Shown here: one piece after another, positions 53,611-62,921 of the stretch | Position numbering within the stretch: position 1 is the first letter of the stretch | Layout: each line of letters opens with the position of its first letter | Origin: Bacillus tianshenii | GTDB lineage: Bacteria > Bacillota > Bacilli > Bacillales > Bacillaceae_N | Reading direction: 5' to 3' | Assembly (NCBI GenBank): GCA_020524525.2 | Contig: CP129018.1 | Span: 1,988,115 to 2,052,114, forward strand | DNA: 64,000 nt | The notes under the pieces: model-generated | What the model saw: the letters and a program-made list of their open reading frames with translations, nothing else | The model's database searches: none | What the model was told of the DNA's origin: nothing | Made by a program: the position numbers and the translations under genes

Positions 53611-53739
53611 AATCTCACTCCTTTAAATTCCTTAATCGTATCGTATCAACAAATGTCCTGTTAATCAATTAAACTTATCTGTAACATGCTTACCTTTTCA
53701 ATCAACTAAAAATAATTTTAAAAAAAAATATAAAAAAAG

Positions 53740-53857
53740 GTTTAGTTTTATTGATACGTGGAATACTTATATTAAATCTAGGCCCCATACCCCTAGACTC
53801 CCTAGATTAGAAGGTGAGTTCCCCCCATCACTCACCTTCTTTCTTTTTTTTATGCTT
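53740..53857 (+). ncRNA. Possible plus-strand small RNA ending in a strong terminator
   Basis: A stem AATCTAG/CTAGATT (about 53776-53809) is followed by a strong terminator. No plus-strand protein frame with a ribosome site lies upstream within this 284-bp gap, and flanking genes are on the minus strand. TTGATA near 53748 and an AT-rich stretch could be a promoter, but spacing is poor. Existence is inferred from the orphan terminator. Confidence 0.35.
53811..53857 (+). terminator. Orphan plus-strand terminator
   Basis: AGAAGGTGAGT and ACTCACCTTCT form an 11-bp stem followed by TTCTTTTTTTT. The orientation is clearly plus strand, with no plus-strand gene to end. Confidence 0.75.
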
Positions 53858-53863
53858 AAATGC

Positions 53864-53892
53864 AAAAGCCGCCTCCAAATGGAAGCGGCTTA
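53864..53892 (-). terminator. Terminator of the mutase operon
   Basis: On the minus strand AAGCCGCTTCC pairs with a GGAGGCGGCTT arm and is followed by TTGCATTT. It lies directly after the meaB stop. Confidence 0.7.
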
Positions 53893-53894
53893 TT

Positions 53895-55004
53895 TTATTT
53901 GTTGTACTCTAAGAAGAGCTCCCGTACAGCTTGCGTAACAGGCTGTTTTCCTTCTACAACGTTTTGCTCAAGGAGTGGCATTTTTTCTTTTACAATTGGA
54001 TGATTGAAGAAATTTGTTTCTAGCTGTTCTTTAATCATCGCGTAAATCCATTCCTTCGTCTGTGCTTTACGTCGCTTTTCAAACACACCTGATTGTTTTG
54101 TTGTTGCTTCAAAGTCACGCATCTGCTCCCAAATCTTATCAACATTTACATTATGCAGAGCAGAACATGTAAGTGCCTTCGTTTCCCAGCCTTCTGTTGC
54201 TGGACGAAGGTAGTGAACAATTTGGTTGTACTCCTGCCGAGCAGCTTCTGCCGCCTGCTTGTTATGCCCATCTGCTTTATTTACGACTAACAGGTCTGCA
54301 AGCTCCATGACCCCTTTTTTCATTCCTTGCAAGTCATCTCCTGCGCCTGTTAATACAAGAAGGGTAAACATATCAACCATCGAACGCACTGCTACTTCAC
54401 TTTGGCCAACACCAATCGTTTCAACGATAATGACATCATAGCCTGCCGCTTCACAGAGAAGCATCGTTTCCCGCGTTTTCCGTGTTACACCACCAAGTGT
54501 ACCAGCTGAAGGGGATGGACGAATAAAAGCTCGCGGATTACGTGAAAGAGTCTCCATCCGCGTCTTATCTCCGAGAATACTACCACCTGTAATACTGCTG
54601 GACGGGTCTACAGCAAGGACAGCAACCTTATGGCCTTGTTCGCACAGATAACTTCCCATCGCTTCGATAAAAGTACTTTTCCCCGCACCAGGCACCCCTG
54701 TAATACCGAGGCGTAATGAATTTCCCGTATACGGCAACAACTCATTGAGCAGCCGCTGCGATGCATCAATATGCTTTGCGGCATTGCTTTCAATTAATGT
54801 AATGGCCTTTGCTAGAACTGTCCGATCATTGTTTCGAACACCATCTACATAATCTTGCAATGTCCGCTTTTTACGGTTTGAAGACTGACGGAAAGAAGCG
54901 GAGGTATTATCTCCGCTTTGTACACCATTCATCACCCTAGTTGTGTATGCCTTAGAAGCATCTTTTGGCACCCATTCAGGGCGGTTTTCATTTTCATTTG
55001 CCAT
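53895..55004 (-). CDS. meaB: Methylmalonyl-CoA mutase-associated GTPase MeaB
   Basis: 369 residues. Walker A GVPGAGKST is at 103-111; the switch region ETIGVGQSEV and the base-specificity VNKADG follow. MeaB loads and protects the adenosylcobalamin of methylmalonyl-CoA mutase. Its ATG overlaps the mutB stop (TAATG), so the subunits and chaperone are coupled. Last gene of the operon. Confidence 0.93.
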   Translation of the reverse strand: MANENENRPEWVPKDASKAYTTRVMNGVQSGDNTSASFRQSSNRKKRTLQDYVDGVRNNDRTVLAKAITLIESNAAKHIDASQRLLNELLPYTGNSLRLGITGVPGAGKSTFIEAMGSYLCEQGHKVAVLAVDPSSSITGGSILGDKTRMETLSRNPRAFIRPSPSAGTLGGVTRKTRETMLLCEAAGYDVIIVETIGVGQSEVAVRSMVDMFTLLVLTGAGDDLQGMKKGVMELADLLVVNKADGHNKQAAEAARQEYNQIVHYLRPATEGWETKALTCSALHNVNVDKIWEQMRDFEATTKQSGVFEKRRKAQTKEWIYAMIKEQLETNFFNHPIVKEKMPLLEQNVVEGKQPVTQAVRELFLEYNK

Positions 55005-57199
55005 TAAATCACATCCTCAACCTCTTCTAAACGGCGGTTGATTTCTTCAACAACTTTCTGAGCAGCAACTGGAATCACGGTACCTGGACCAAAGATCGCT
55101 GCAGCTCCATTTTCTTTTAGATATTCATAATCTTGCGCTGGGATAACACCGCCGATAACGACAACGATATCTTCACGACCAAGCTTCTTCAGTTCCTCTA
55201 CAAGCTGTGGTAGAAGTGTTTTGTGACCTGCAGCAAGCGAGCTCATGCCAATTGCATGAACATCATTTTCAACCGCTTGTAATGCTGCTTCTTCAGGAGT
55301 TTGGAATAGCGGGCCAACGTCAACATCAAACCCTAAATCCGCAAACGCTGTTGCAATAACTTTTGCACCACGGTCATGTCCATCTTGACCCATTTTAGCT
55401 ACCATAATACGTGGTCTGCGTCCTTCGTTTTCAAGGAACTCATCTGTCATCTTCTTAACAGTGTCAATTTCGTCAGCATTTGAAAATTCTGTGCTGTAGA
55501 CGCCGCTAATTGAACGGATAACGGCTTTATGTCGTCCGCTCACCACTTCAATCGCATCTGAAATTTCACCAAGTGTAGCGCGTGCACGTGCAGCCTCTAC
55601 AGATAATGCAAGCAAGTTACCCTCGCCTGTTTCTGCGGCTTTTGTAAGAGCAGCTAATGCTTCACGAACCTTCGCATCATCACGGTTTTCACGCAATTCT
55701 TTCAAGCGCTCAAGCTGCTGCTGACGTACAGCTGTATTATCAACTTCAAGGATATCAAGTGGATCCTCTTTATCTAAGCGATATTTATTCATTCCAATAA
55801 TTGATTCTTTTCCTGAATCAATATGCGCTTGGCGACGAGCAGCTGCTTCTTCAATACGCATTTTCGGTACGCCTGTTTCAATTGCTTTCGCCATTCCACC
55901 AAGGTTTTCAATTTCGGAAATATGCTCCCATGCGCGTTCCACAAGCTTTGTTGTTAAATATTCAACATAGTATGAACCAGCCCACGGGTCAACAACATTT
56001 GTAATACCTGTTTCATCTTGAAGGTGAAGCTGCGTATTACGAGCAATTCGTGCAGAGAAATCTGTCGGAAGTGCAATCGCTTCATCAAGTGCATTCGTAT
56101 GAAGGGATTGTGTATGGCCAAGTGCTGCAGCCATCGCTTCAATACATGTACGTGCGACGTTATTGAATGGGTCCTGCTCTGTTAAGCTCCATCCAGACGT
56201 TTGCGAGTGCGTACGCAATGCCATCGACTTTGTATTCTTCGGTTCAAACTCTTTCATCATCTTCGCCCAAATCAAACGACCTGCACGCATTTTCGCTACT
56301 TCCATAAAGTAGTTCATACCGATCGCCCAGAAGAATGATAGACGCGGTGCAAACTTATCGACGTCAATACCTGCTTGAAGGCCTGTACGGACATACTCAA
56401 GACCGTCTGCAAGTGTATAAGCAAGCTCAATATCAGCCGGTGCCCCTGCTTCTTGAAGGTGATAACCGGAAATACTGATACTATTAAAGCGTGGCATATT
56501 CTGAGATGTATATTCAAAGATATCTGCAATAATTTTCATCGACATTTCAGGCGGATAAATGTACGTGTTCCGTACCATATACTCTTTTAAAATATCATTT
56601 TGAATCGTTCCTGAAAGCTGTTCAGGCTTCACACCTTGCTCTTCTGCTGTCACGATATAAAACGCCATAACAGGAAGAACAGCACCATTCATCGTCATTG
56701 ACACGGACATTTGGTCAAGCGGGATACCGTCAAATAAAATTTTCATATCAGCAATGGAATCAATTGCAACGCCCGCTTTACCTACATCTCCGACAACACG
56801 CGGGTGGTCGGAGTCATAGCCGCGGTGTGTTGCAAGGTCAAATGCAACAGACAACCCTTTCTGACCAGCTGCCAAGTTACGGCGGTAAAACGCATTACTC
56901 TCTTCAGCTGTAGAGAAACCTGCATACTGACGAACAGTCCAAGGGCGTGTCACATACATTGTCGGATATGGTCCGCGCAAATATGGCGGAATACCAGACA
57001 TATAGTCAATGTGCTTGTAATCTTTAATGTCTTCATTTGTATAAACTGGTTTAACGAAGATTTGCTCATTTGTACGGAAAACCATTTCATCAAAAGAGCC
57101 ATCAATCTCACTTTCTACTTTTTGCTTCCATTCATCAACATTTCCATCGGATTTCTTCGGTTCAAACGACATGTTTGTAAAATCAGGCATTCTGCTCAT
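55004..57199 (-). CDS. mutB: Methylmalonyl-CoA mutase large (catalytic) subunit
   Basis: 731 residues. The TIM-barrel substrate domain (about 50-450) includes [24 protein letters not shown]. The B12-binding domain at the C-terminus has DGHDRG at 606-611 with the cobalt ligand H608, and [10 protein letters not shown]. It rearranges (R)-methylmalonyl-CoA to succinyl-CoA. It overlaps the small subunit gene by 4 bp. Confidence 0.96.
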   Translation of the reverse strand: MSRMPDFTNMSFEPKKSDGNVDEWKQKVESEIDGSFDEMVFRTNEQIFVKPVYTNEDIKDYKHIDYMSGIPPYLRGPYPTMYVTRPWTVRQYAGFSTAEESNAFYRRNLAAGQKGLSVAFDLATHRGYDSDHPRVVGDVGKAGVAIDSIADMKILFDGIPLDQMSVSMTMNGAVLPVMAFYIVTAEEQGVKPEQLSGTIQNDILKEYMVRNTYIYPPEMSMKIIADIFEYTSQNMPRFNSISISGYHLQEAGAPADIELAYTLADGLEYVRTGLQAGIDVDKFAPRLSFFWAIGMNYFMEVAKMRAGRLIWAKMMKEFEPKNTKSMALRTHSQTSGWSLTEQDPFNNVARTCIEAMAAALGHTQSLHTNALDEAIALPTDFSARIARNTQLHLQDETGITNVVDPWAGSYYVEYLTTKLVERAWEHISEIENLGGMAKAIETGVPKMRIEEAAARRQAHIDSGKESIIGMNKYRLDKEDPLDILEVDNTAVRQQQLERLKELRENRDDAKVREALAALTKAAETGEGNLLALSVEAARARATLGEISDAIEVVSGRHKAVIRSISGVYSTEFSNADEIDTVKKMTDEFLENEGRRPRIMVAKMGQDGHDRGAKVIATAFADLGFDVDVGPLFQTPEEAALQAVENDVHAIGMSSLAAGHKTLLPQLVEELKKLGREDIVVVIGGVIPAQDYEYLKENGAAAIFGPGTVIPVAAQKVVEEINRRLEEVEDVI

Positions 57200-59340
57200 G
57201 CGATAACCCCCTTCTCTTGCTGCAAGCGCAGAAGTACGTCATAACAATTTGATTTCAAATGAACAAACTCTTCAATACCCGCTTCCTTGCATGCTTGTGC
57301 TAATTCGCCTTGTGGATTTCCTGCAAGATAAAGCTTCGTGTCAGCCTGCTGTGCTTTCAGCTTGCTTGCTACTTCAACTGCTAGTTCTTCATAAGTGTCA
57401 TCAGAACCACAGATAATCACAGCTTCTGCCCCAGATTGAGTTGCTGCTGTTGCTGCTTCTTCTGCTGTATTGAAGCCATTATTCGTAATCGCTTCAAATC
57501 CACCTGCTGCAAAGAAGCCTGCCGCAAAGTCAGCACGTGCTTTATGTTTTGGAATCGGGCCAAGATTTGCAAGGAACACTTGCGGGTAACGTCCATTTTC
57601 AGCTTTAAAGCTTGCTGCAGCGTTACGCAATGCTTCAAACGGCTCTGCTGCGCGATGAACATGGAGCGGCTTCACTTCAACAGCTTCAGTTCCTTCTTTC
57701 AGCGCATTCATTACCATTCCGACAGTTACCCCTTCACTTGCTGCGTCCATCACCTTTTCAAATGATTCAAAGCCAATCGTGACACCGCTTGCAGCTTCTA
57801 CATACCCCTTAACTACTGCTACACGATCTGCCACAGTTGTTTCTTGTTCAGCTGTCGTGTTTAGTGGTTTCTCATCAAGGTTCGGATACATATTTGTGCC
57901 GACAATACGTGCTTTACGTGACTCGACATCTTGACGTTTCTGTTGTGCTGTTTGTGCAATATTCTCTTGGACAAACCCATTTTGAAGTGCTTTGTACATA
58001 CCGCCTTCTTGCTCTACTTTCGTAAAGAGCTCCCACGTCTTTTCAGCAATCTTATCTGTGAGTGTCTCTACATACCAAGAACCACCTGCAGGGTCCACAA
58101 CTTTATTTAAGTGTGACTCTTCTTGCAGAATAACTTGTGTATTACGTGCAATACGACGTGAAAAATTATCTGGCTTGCGTAACGGTTCGTCAAATGGAGA
58201 AACATGCATACTGTTAACCCCGCCGACAGCTCCTGCAAATGCTTCTGTTGTCGTACGCAGCATATTCACGTATGGATCACATTTTGTTTTCGTAAATGTT
58301 GACGTACGGCCATGAATATACATTTTTTGTGCTTCTTCACTGCCACCAAATGCTTCGATAATTTTTGCCCACACCATTTTCGCTGCACGAAGCTTTCCAA
58401 TCTCCATAAAGACATTGGAACCGATTGCAAAAGAGAAGTACATTTGTTTTGCCGCTTGGTCAATATCTAACCCATGCTTAAGTAAACCACGAATCACATC
58501 CACACCTGCAGCAATTGCAAAGCTAAGCTCTTGTACGGCTGAAGCCCCTGCTTGCGCATATGGTTCACCTTGAACAGCTACTGTACGAATCTTTTTGGCA
58601 TTTTTGTCAGCCCACACTGCTGCTTGTGCTTGCAAATCGAGCGCTCGTTCAAAGCTAATCGGTGCTTTTCCGGTTTCAGCTACTAACCCTAAATAGTCAA
58701 AGCCACCAAATACTTCTAGCTCCTCAAACGGTACCCCTTCATTTTTCGCGTAGGAAAGAAGTGAGGCTAAGATAAACGGTGTACTGTAACCACCCTGTAA
58801 ATACATTGGAACACCTTGAAGCTCAACATCTTTAAGTGCAGTCTTCCAATCTTCTACATTCGAAAAAGACATACCGTTAAAGCCAAGGTCTGCTCCATTC
58901 GCTTCGCTTGCATCTAAACCTTGTTTAACAGCTTCATCAAATGGTACATTCACCATTGTTTGACCACGTTGAAGGTCGTGCAAAAGCCGCTCATTAAACA
59001 GCTCTGGTGTTTCTGCATAGATTTCTTGTCCAATTTTCCATGGGGAAGCTACATAGCCAAGATGACTTGCACCACGGACGTAGTTTCCTTCTCCAGGGAA
59101 TTCTTTCAAATGAGGAATCCCTTCAACATCCGACTTTCGGTAAATCGGCTTTAATTGAATTCCCTCATATGTATTCGTATTAAGCTTTTCTAACGGTTTG
59201 CCTTTTAATGATTTCTCTGCTGTTTCCTTCCACTCTTCATCACTTGGAACAGGGAAACCACTGAATAGACTTAGGTCTACTGTTTGTTTTTCTTCAGCCA
59301 TTTTGTCCGAGTCTGCGCTTGGTGCACAAACTCGTTCCAC
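57196..59340 (-). CDS. mutA: Methylmalonyl-CoA mutase small subunit
   Basis: Up to 714 residues. A mutase barrel domain is present, but the C-terminal B12-like domain has [12 protein letters not shown] in place of DxHxxG, so it does not bind cobalamin; this is normal for MutA. The GTG at 59340 directly follows AAAGGG, whereas an ATG at 59301 ([13 protein letters not shown]) lacks a clear ribosome site, so the start is uncertain. A sigma-A promoter lies about 70-95 bp upstream. First gene of mutA-mutB-meaB. Confidence 0.93.
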   Translation of the reverse strand: MERVCAPSADSDKMAEEKQTVDLSLFSGFPVPSDEEWKETAEKSLKGKPLEKLNTNTYEGIQLKPIYRKSDVEGIPHLKEFPGEGNYVRGASHLGYVASPWKIGQEIYAETPELFNERLLHDLQRGQTMVNVPFDEAVKQGLDASEANGADLGFNGMSFSNVEDWKTALKDVELQGVPMYLQGGYSTPFILASLLSYAKNEGVPFEELEVFGGFDYLGLVAETGKAPISFERALDLQAQAAVWADKNAKKIRTVAVQGEPYAQAGASAVQELSFAIAAGVDVIRGLLKHGLDIDQAAKQMYFSFAIGSNVFMEIGKLRAAKMVWAKIIEAFGGSEEAQKMYIHGRTSTFTKTKCDPYVNMLRTTTEAFAGAVGGVNSMHVSPFDEPLRKPDNFSRRIARNTQVILQEESHLNKVVDPAGGSWYVETLTDKIAEKTWELFTKVEQEGGMYKALQNGFVQENIAQTAQQKRQDVESRKARIVGTNMYPNLDEKPLNTTAEQETTVADRVAVVKGYVEAASGVTIGFESFEKVMDAASEGVTVGMVMNALKEGTEAVEVKPLHVHRAAEPFEALRNAAASFKAENGRYPQVFLANLGPIPKHKARADFAAGFFAAGGFEAITNNGFNTAEEAATAATQSGAEAVIICGSDDTYEELAVEVASKLKAQQADTKLYLAGNPQGELAQACKEAGIEEFVHLKSNCYDVLLRLQQEKGVIA

Positions 59341-59408
59341 CCCTTTCTCTGTCGAAATATACCCACACTCGTTTTTGTTTTAAAAATTTTCAAACATCTT
59401 CTCACTTT

Positions 59409-59437
59409 ATAGTATTACAAAATACGCGATGTAGCAA
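59409..59437 (-). promoter_or_regulatory. Sigma-A promoter of mutAB-meaB
   Basis: Minus-strand TTGCTA (59437-59432), 17-bp spacer, TACTAT (59414-59409). Confidence 0.55.
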
Positions 59438-59515
59438 TATCGTTTAACCGATGCGATTTCCTCAGTTGAAATTCCACAAGATCTTGTAAGGTCTTTACAT
59501 CAATATAACTGGAAT

Positions 59516-59556
59516 GAAAGAAGCCGCAGCTTCCTATGAAAGAAGTGCGGCTCAAA
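59516..59556 (-). terminator. Terminator of the bkd operon
   Basis: On the minus strand AGCCGCACTTC pairs with GAAGCTGCGGCT (small bulge) and is followed by TCTTTCATT. It lies immediately after the bkdB stop and separates the bkd genes from mutA. Confidence 0.6.
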
Positions 59557-59558
59557 TT

Positions 59559-60863
59559 CTAGTACACAGATGTATTTTCAGCAGTAATATTTTCAAGAAT
59601 TTCTTTGACACGAGCTAGGAAGCGGCCACAAACAAGCCCATCTAAAACCCGGTGGTCAAGTGATAGACATAGGTTGACCATGTCACGAACGCCAATCATT
59701 CCGTTATCCATTACAACCGGACGCTTCACAATCGATTCAACTTGAAGAATCGCTGCTTGCGGATAGTTAATAATACCTGACGATTGAACAGAGCCAAATG
59801 AGCCAGTGTTATTAACGGTAAACGTTCCACCCTGCATTTCTGCAGATGTTAATTTTCCGGCACGAACTTTTTGAGCAAGCTCGGTAATTTCACGCGCAAT
59901 ACCTTTAATTGATTTCTCGTCTGCATTTTTAATTACAGGAACAAACAAGGCATCATCAGTTGCAACGGCGATTGAAATGTTGATGTCTTTCTTTTGAATA
60001 ATTTTATCGCCAGCCCACATTGAATTCATCATTGGGAATTCTTTTAACGCTTGTGAAACAGCTTTCACGAAGAACGAGAAGAATGTTAGGCTGAAACCTT
60101 CTTTTTGTTTGAAGTCATTCTTAATCGTATTGCGGTAGTTAACAAGGTTTGTCACGTCTACTTCTACCATTGTCCATGCATGTGGTGCCTCATGCTTACT
60201 GCGAAGCATATTTGCAGCAATTGCTTTACGAACGCCAGAAACAGGAATTTCAACATCACCTGCTGCAACTGGAATATCTGCGCTTTTTGCTGCAGGTTGT
60301 TCCTTCGATTGTACTGGCTGCTGGACTTCTTCTTTTTGAACAACAGGCTCTTGCGCAGGAGCCTTCGCTTCACCTGCTTTTGGAAGATCACCTGAGTCAA
60401 TTAGCTTCTGAAGGTCTTTGCGCGTTATGCGGCCGCCTTTTCCAGAGCCTTGTACTTGTTCTAAATCAATACCATGCTCTTGTGACATACGTAGTACTGC
60501 TGGTGAGTAACGGCGCTTGTTTGATTGATCTGATTGTTCTTCAGCAGATGCTTCCTGAGCTTGGGGCTGTGCTGTTCCCTCTGCCTTCTCAGCAGGCTTC
60601 TCTGCTTTAGTTGTTGCTCCGCCTTCTGTTTCGATATAACAGATAAGCTCGCCTACTTCAATTGTGTCGCCTTCATTTGCGACAAGCTCTTTAATCGTTC
60701 CGGCAAAAGATGATGGTACCTCCGCCGTTACTTTATCTGTTTGAACCTCAGCTAGTGGGTCATACTTTTTCACAGTGTCACCAACAGATACAAGCCAATT
60801 TTCAATTGTACCTTCTGTTACACTTTCCCCTAACTGTGGCATTGTAATTTTTTCAACAGCCAA
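59559..60863 (-). CDS. bkdB: Branched-chain 2-oxoacid dehydrogenase E2 (dihydrolipoyl acyltransferase)
   Basis: 434 residues. The lipoyl domain has the lipoylated K44 in QTDKVTAEV. An Ala/Pro/Glu-rich linker, the peripheral subunit-binding domain (RYSPAVLRMSQEHGIDL, near 122-140), a second linker and the catalytic domain with DHRVLDG near 402 follow. It transfers the acyl group to CoA. Last gene of the bkd operon. Confidence 0.94.
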   Translation of the reverse strand: MAVEKITMPQLGESVTEGTIENWLVSVGDTVKKYDPLAEVQTDKVTAEVPSSFAGTIKELVANEGDTIEVGELICYIETEGGATTKAEKPAEKAEGTAQPQAQEASAEEQSDQSNKRRYSPAVLRMSQEHGIDLEQVQGSGKGGRITRKDLQKLIDSGDLPKAGEAKAPAQEPVVQKEEVQQPVQSKEQPAAKSADIPVAAGDVEIPVSGVRKAIAANMLRSKHEAPHAWTMVEVDVTNLVNYRNTIKNDFKQKEGFSLTFFSFFVKAVSQALKEFPMMNSMWAGDKIIQKKDINISIAVATDDALFVPVIKNADEKSIKGIAREITELAQKVRAGKLTSAEMQGGTFTVNNTGSFGSVQSSGIINYPQAAILQVESIVKRPVVMDNGMIGVRDMVNLCLSLDHRVLDGLVCGRFLARVKEILENITAENTSVY

Positions 60864-60911
60864 TGGAAAAGACCTCCTTCAATTTAACTGCTTTTACTTC
60901 ATACTTTTATA

Positions 60912-61895
60912 TTAAAATTCAGCAAGCTCACGCATTGCTTTTTCAACTTTGTCTGGGTTAACCATAAAGTATTTCTCCATTGTCGGTGCATACGGCATTG
61001 CTGGGACATCTGGACCTGCAAGGCGTTGAACTGGTGCATCTAGGTCAAACAAGCAGTTCTCAGCAATAATCGCAGACACTTCACTCATGATGCTTCCCTC
61101 AAGATTATCCTCTGTTACTAATAATACTTTACCTGTTTTCGCTGCAGCTTCAATAATCGCTTCTTTATCAAGTGGATACACTGTACGCAAGTCAAGAATA
61201 TGTGCTGAAATGCCATCGTTTGCAAGCTTCTCAGCTGCTTGTAGTGCAAAGTGAACACATAAGCCGTATGTGATAACAGTAATGTCATCGCCTTCACGCT
61301 TTACATCAGCCTTACCGATCGGCAATGTATAATCATCCTCAGGCACTTCGCCTTTAATAAGACGGTATGCACGCTTATGCTCGAAGAAAAGCACTGGGTC
61401 ATCATCACGAATCGCTGCTTTTAATAAGCCTTTCACATCATATGGCGTAGATGGCATGACAATTTTCAAGCCAGGTTGATTAGCAAACACTGCCTCAACT
61501 GATTGGGAGTGATACAATGCACCGTGGACGCCGCCGCCGTATGGAGCACGGATTGTAATTGGACAATTCCAGTCATTGTTTGAACGATAACGAATTTTTG
61601 CAGCTTCCGAAATAATTTGGTTGACCGCAGGCATGATAAAGTCAGCGAATTGCATTTCCGCCACTGGACGCATTCCGTACATTGCAGCACCAATCCCCAC
61701 ACCAGCAATTGCAGATTCTGCTAATGGTGTATCAATGACGCGGTGCTCACCGAACGTATCATACAGCCCATGCGTCGCGCGGAACACGCCACCTTTTCTC
61801 CCAACGTCTTCACCAAGAACGAAGACATTTTCATCGCGCTCCATCTCTTCATACATCGCGCGTGTAACTGCTTCTATATATGACATAACCGGCAT
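60912..61895 (-). CDS. bkdAB: Branched-chain 2-oxoacid dehydrogenase E1 beta subunit
   Basis: 327 residues. It contains the transketolase-like pyrimidine domain with VFVLGEDVGRKGGVFRAT and the C-terminal domain with LVTEDNLEGSIMSEV. It forms the E1 heterotetramer with bkdAA and decarboxylates 2-oxoisovalerate, 2-oxo-3-methylvalerate and 2-oxoisocaproate. It starts 14 bp after the bkdAA stop. Confidence 0.94.
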   Translation of the reverse strand: MPVMSYIEAVTRAMYEEMERDENVFVLGEDVGRKGGVFRATHGLYDTFGEHRVIDTPLAESAIAGVGIGAAMYGMRPVAEMQFADFIMPAVNQIISEAAKIRYRSNNDWNCPITIRAPYGGGVHGALYHSQSVEAVFANQPGLKIVMPSTPYDVKGLLKAAIRDDDPVLFFEHKRAYRLIKGEVPEDDYTLPIGKADVKREGDDITVITYGLCVHFALQAAEKLANDGISAHILDLRTVYPLDKEAIIEAAAKTGKVLLVTEDNLEGSIMSEVSAIIAENCLFDLDAPVQRLAGPDVPAMPYAPTMEKYFMVNPDKVEKAMRELAEF

Positions 61896-61909
61896 AATGA
61901 TCTCTCCTC

Positions 61910-62899
61910 CTATTCAGCGTATACGTATTTCATTGCGCTTTCTGCATCAGCATAAGGTGCATTTTCTGCATAGTCTGTTGCTTCATCAACAAGCTGTTGA
62001 ACTTTTTCATGAAGCTCTTTTTCTTGCTCGTCTGACATAATGCCAACTTCTTTTAAGTACTTGGCAAACGTAATAATCGAGTCTTTTTTCTTTTCCGCTT
62101 CAATTTCATCTTTCACTCGATAACGGTCATCGTCGTCACTAGAGTGTGGTGTTAAACGATAAGAAACCGTTTCAATAAGTGTTGGACCGTCCCCGCGTCG
62201 GCCGCGATCAGCTGCTTCTTTTACCGCCTCAAATACAGCAAGCGGGTCGTTTCCATCTACTGTAATACCAGGCATTCCATAACCGATTCCGCGATCTGAG
62301 ACATTTTCACACGCTAGCTGGCGATCGATCGGTACTGAAATAGCATATTTATTATTTTCACACATAAAGATAACCGGCAGCTTGTGTACACCTGCAAAGT
62401 TTGCACCTTCGTGGAAATCACCTTGGTTAGATGAACCTTCACCGAAAGTAACAATTGAAACAATGTCATCACCGCGCATTTTCCCAGCAAGTGAAATTCC
62501 TACGGCATGCGGAACTTGTGTTGTAACTGGAGAAGAGCCTGTTACGATACGATTTTTCTTTTGACCAAAGTGTCCAGGCATTTGACGTCCACCTGAGTTC
62601 GGGTCTTCAGCCTTAGCAAAACCAGAGAGCATCACTTCTTGCGCTGTCATCCCGAATGCAAGTACAACCCCTAAGTCACGGTAGTATGGAAGTGCATAGT
62701 CCTTCTTACGATCTAAAGCAAACGCCGCTCCTACTTGGGCTGCTTCTTGACCTTGACATGAAATAACGAAAGGAATCTTACCAGCACGGTTTAACAACCA
62801 CATACGCTCGTCAATCTTACGTGCTAATAGCATTGTTTCGAACATTTCCATTACTTGCTCATCACTTAAACCTAATGCTTGATGACGATTTTCCGCCAT
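61910..62899 (-). CDS. bkdAA: Branched-chain 2-oxoacid dehydrogenase E1 alpha subunit
   Basis: 329 residues. The thiamine diphosphate motif is GEGSSNQGDFHEG with the following CENNKYAISVP. The phospho-loop-like RLTPHSSDDDDRYR is near 250-265. It works with bkdAB. GAGGTAG precedes the ATG, 22 bp after lpdV. Confidence 0.94.
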   Translation of the reverse strand: MAENRHQALGLSDEQVMEMFETMLLARKIDERMWLLNRAGKIPFVISCQGQEAAQVGAAFALDRKKDYALPYYRDLGVVLAFGMTAQEVMLSGFAKAEDPNSGGRQMPGHFGQKKNRIVTGSSPVTTQVPHAVGISLAGKMRGDDIVSIVTFGEGSSNQGDFHEGANFAGVHKLPVIFMCENNKYAISVPIDRQLACENVSDRGIGYGMPGITVDGNDPLAVFEAVKEAADRGRRGDGPTLIETVSYRLTPHSSDDDDRYRVKDEIEAEKKKDSIITFAKYLKEVGIMSDEQEKELHEKVQQLVDEATDYAENAPYADAESAMKYVYAE

Positions 62900-62921
62900 A
62901 GTTTCTACCTCCTCAAAATAA

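Noticed and set aside
56804-57244. 146-residue plus-strand frame opposite mutB
   Set aside because: Antisense shadow of a well-supported mutase gene, no ribosome site.
60149-60610. 153-residue plus-strand frame opposite bkdB
   Set aside because: Low-complexity antisense of the Ala/Glu/Gln-rich linker region of E2.
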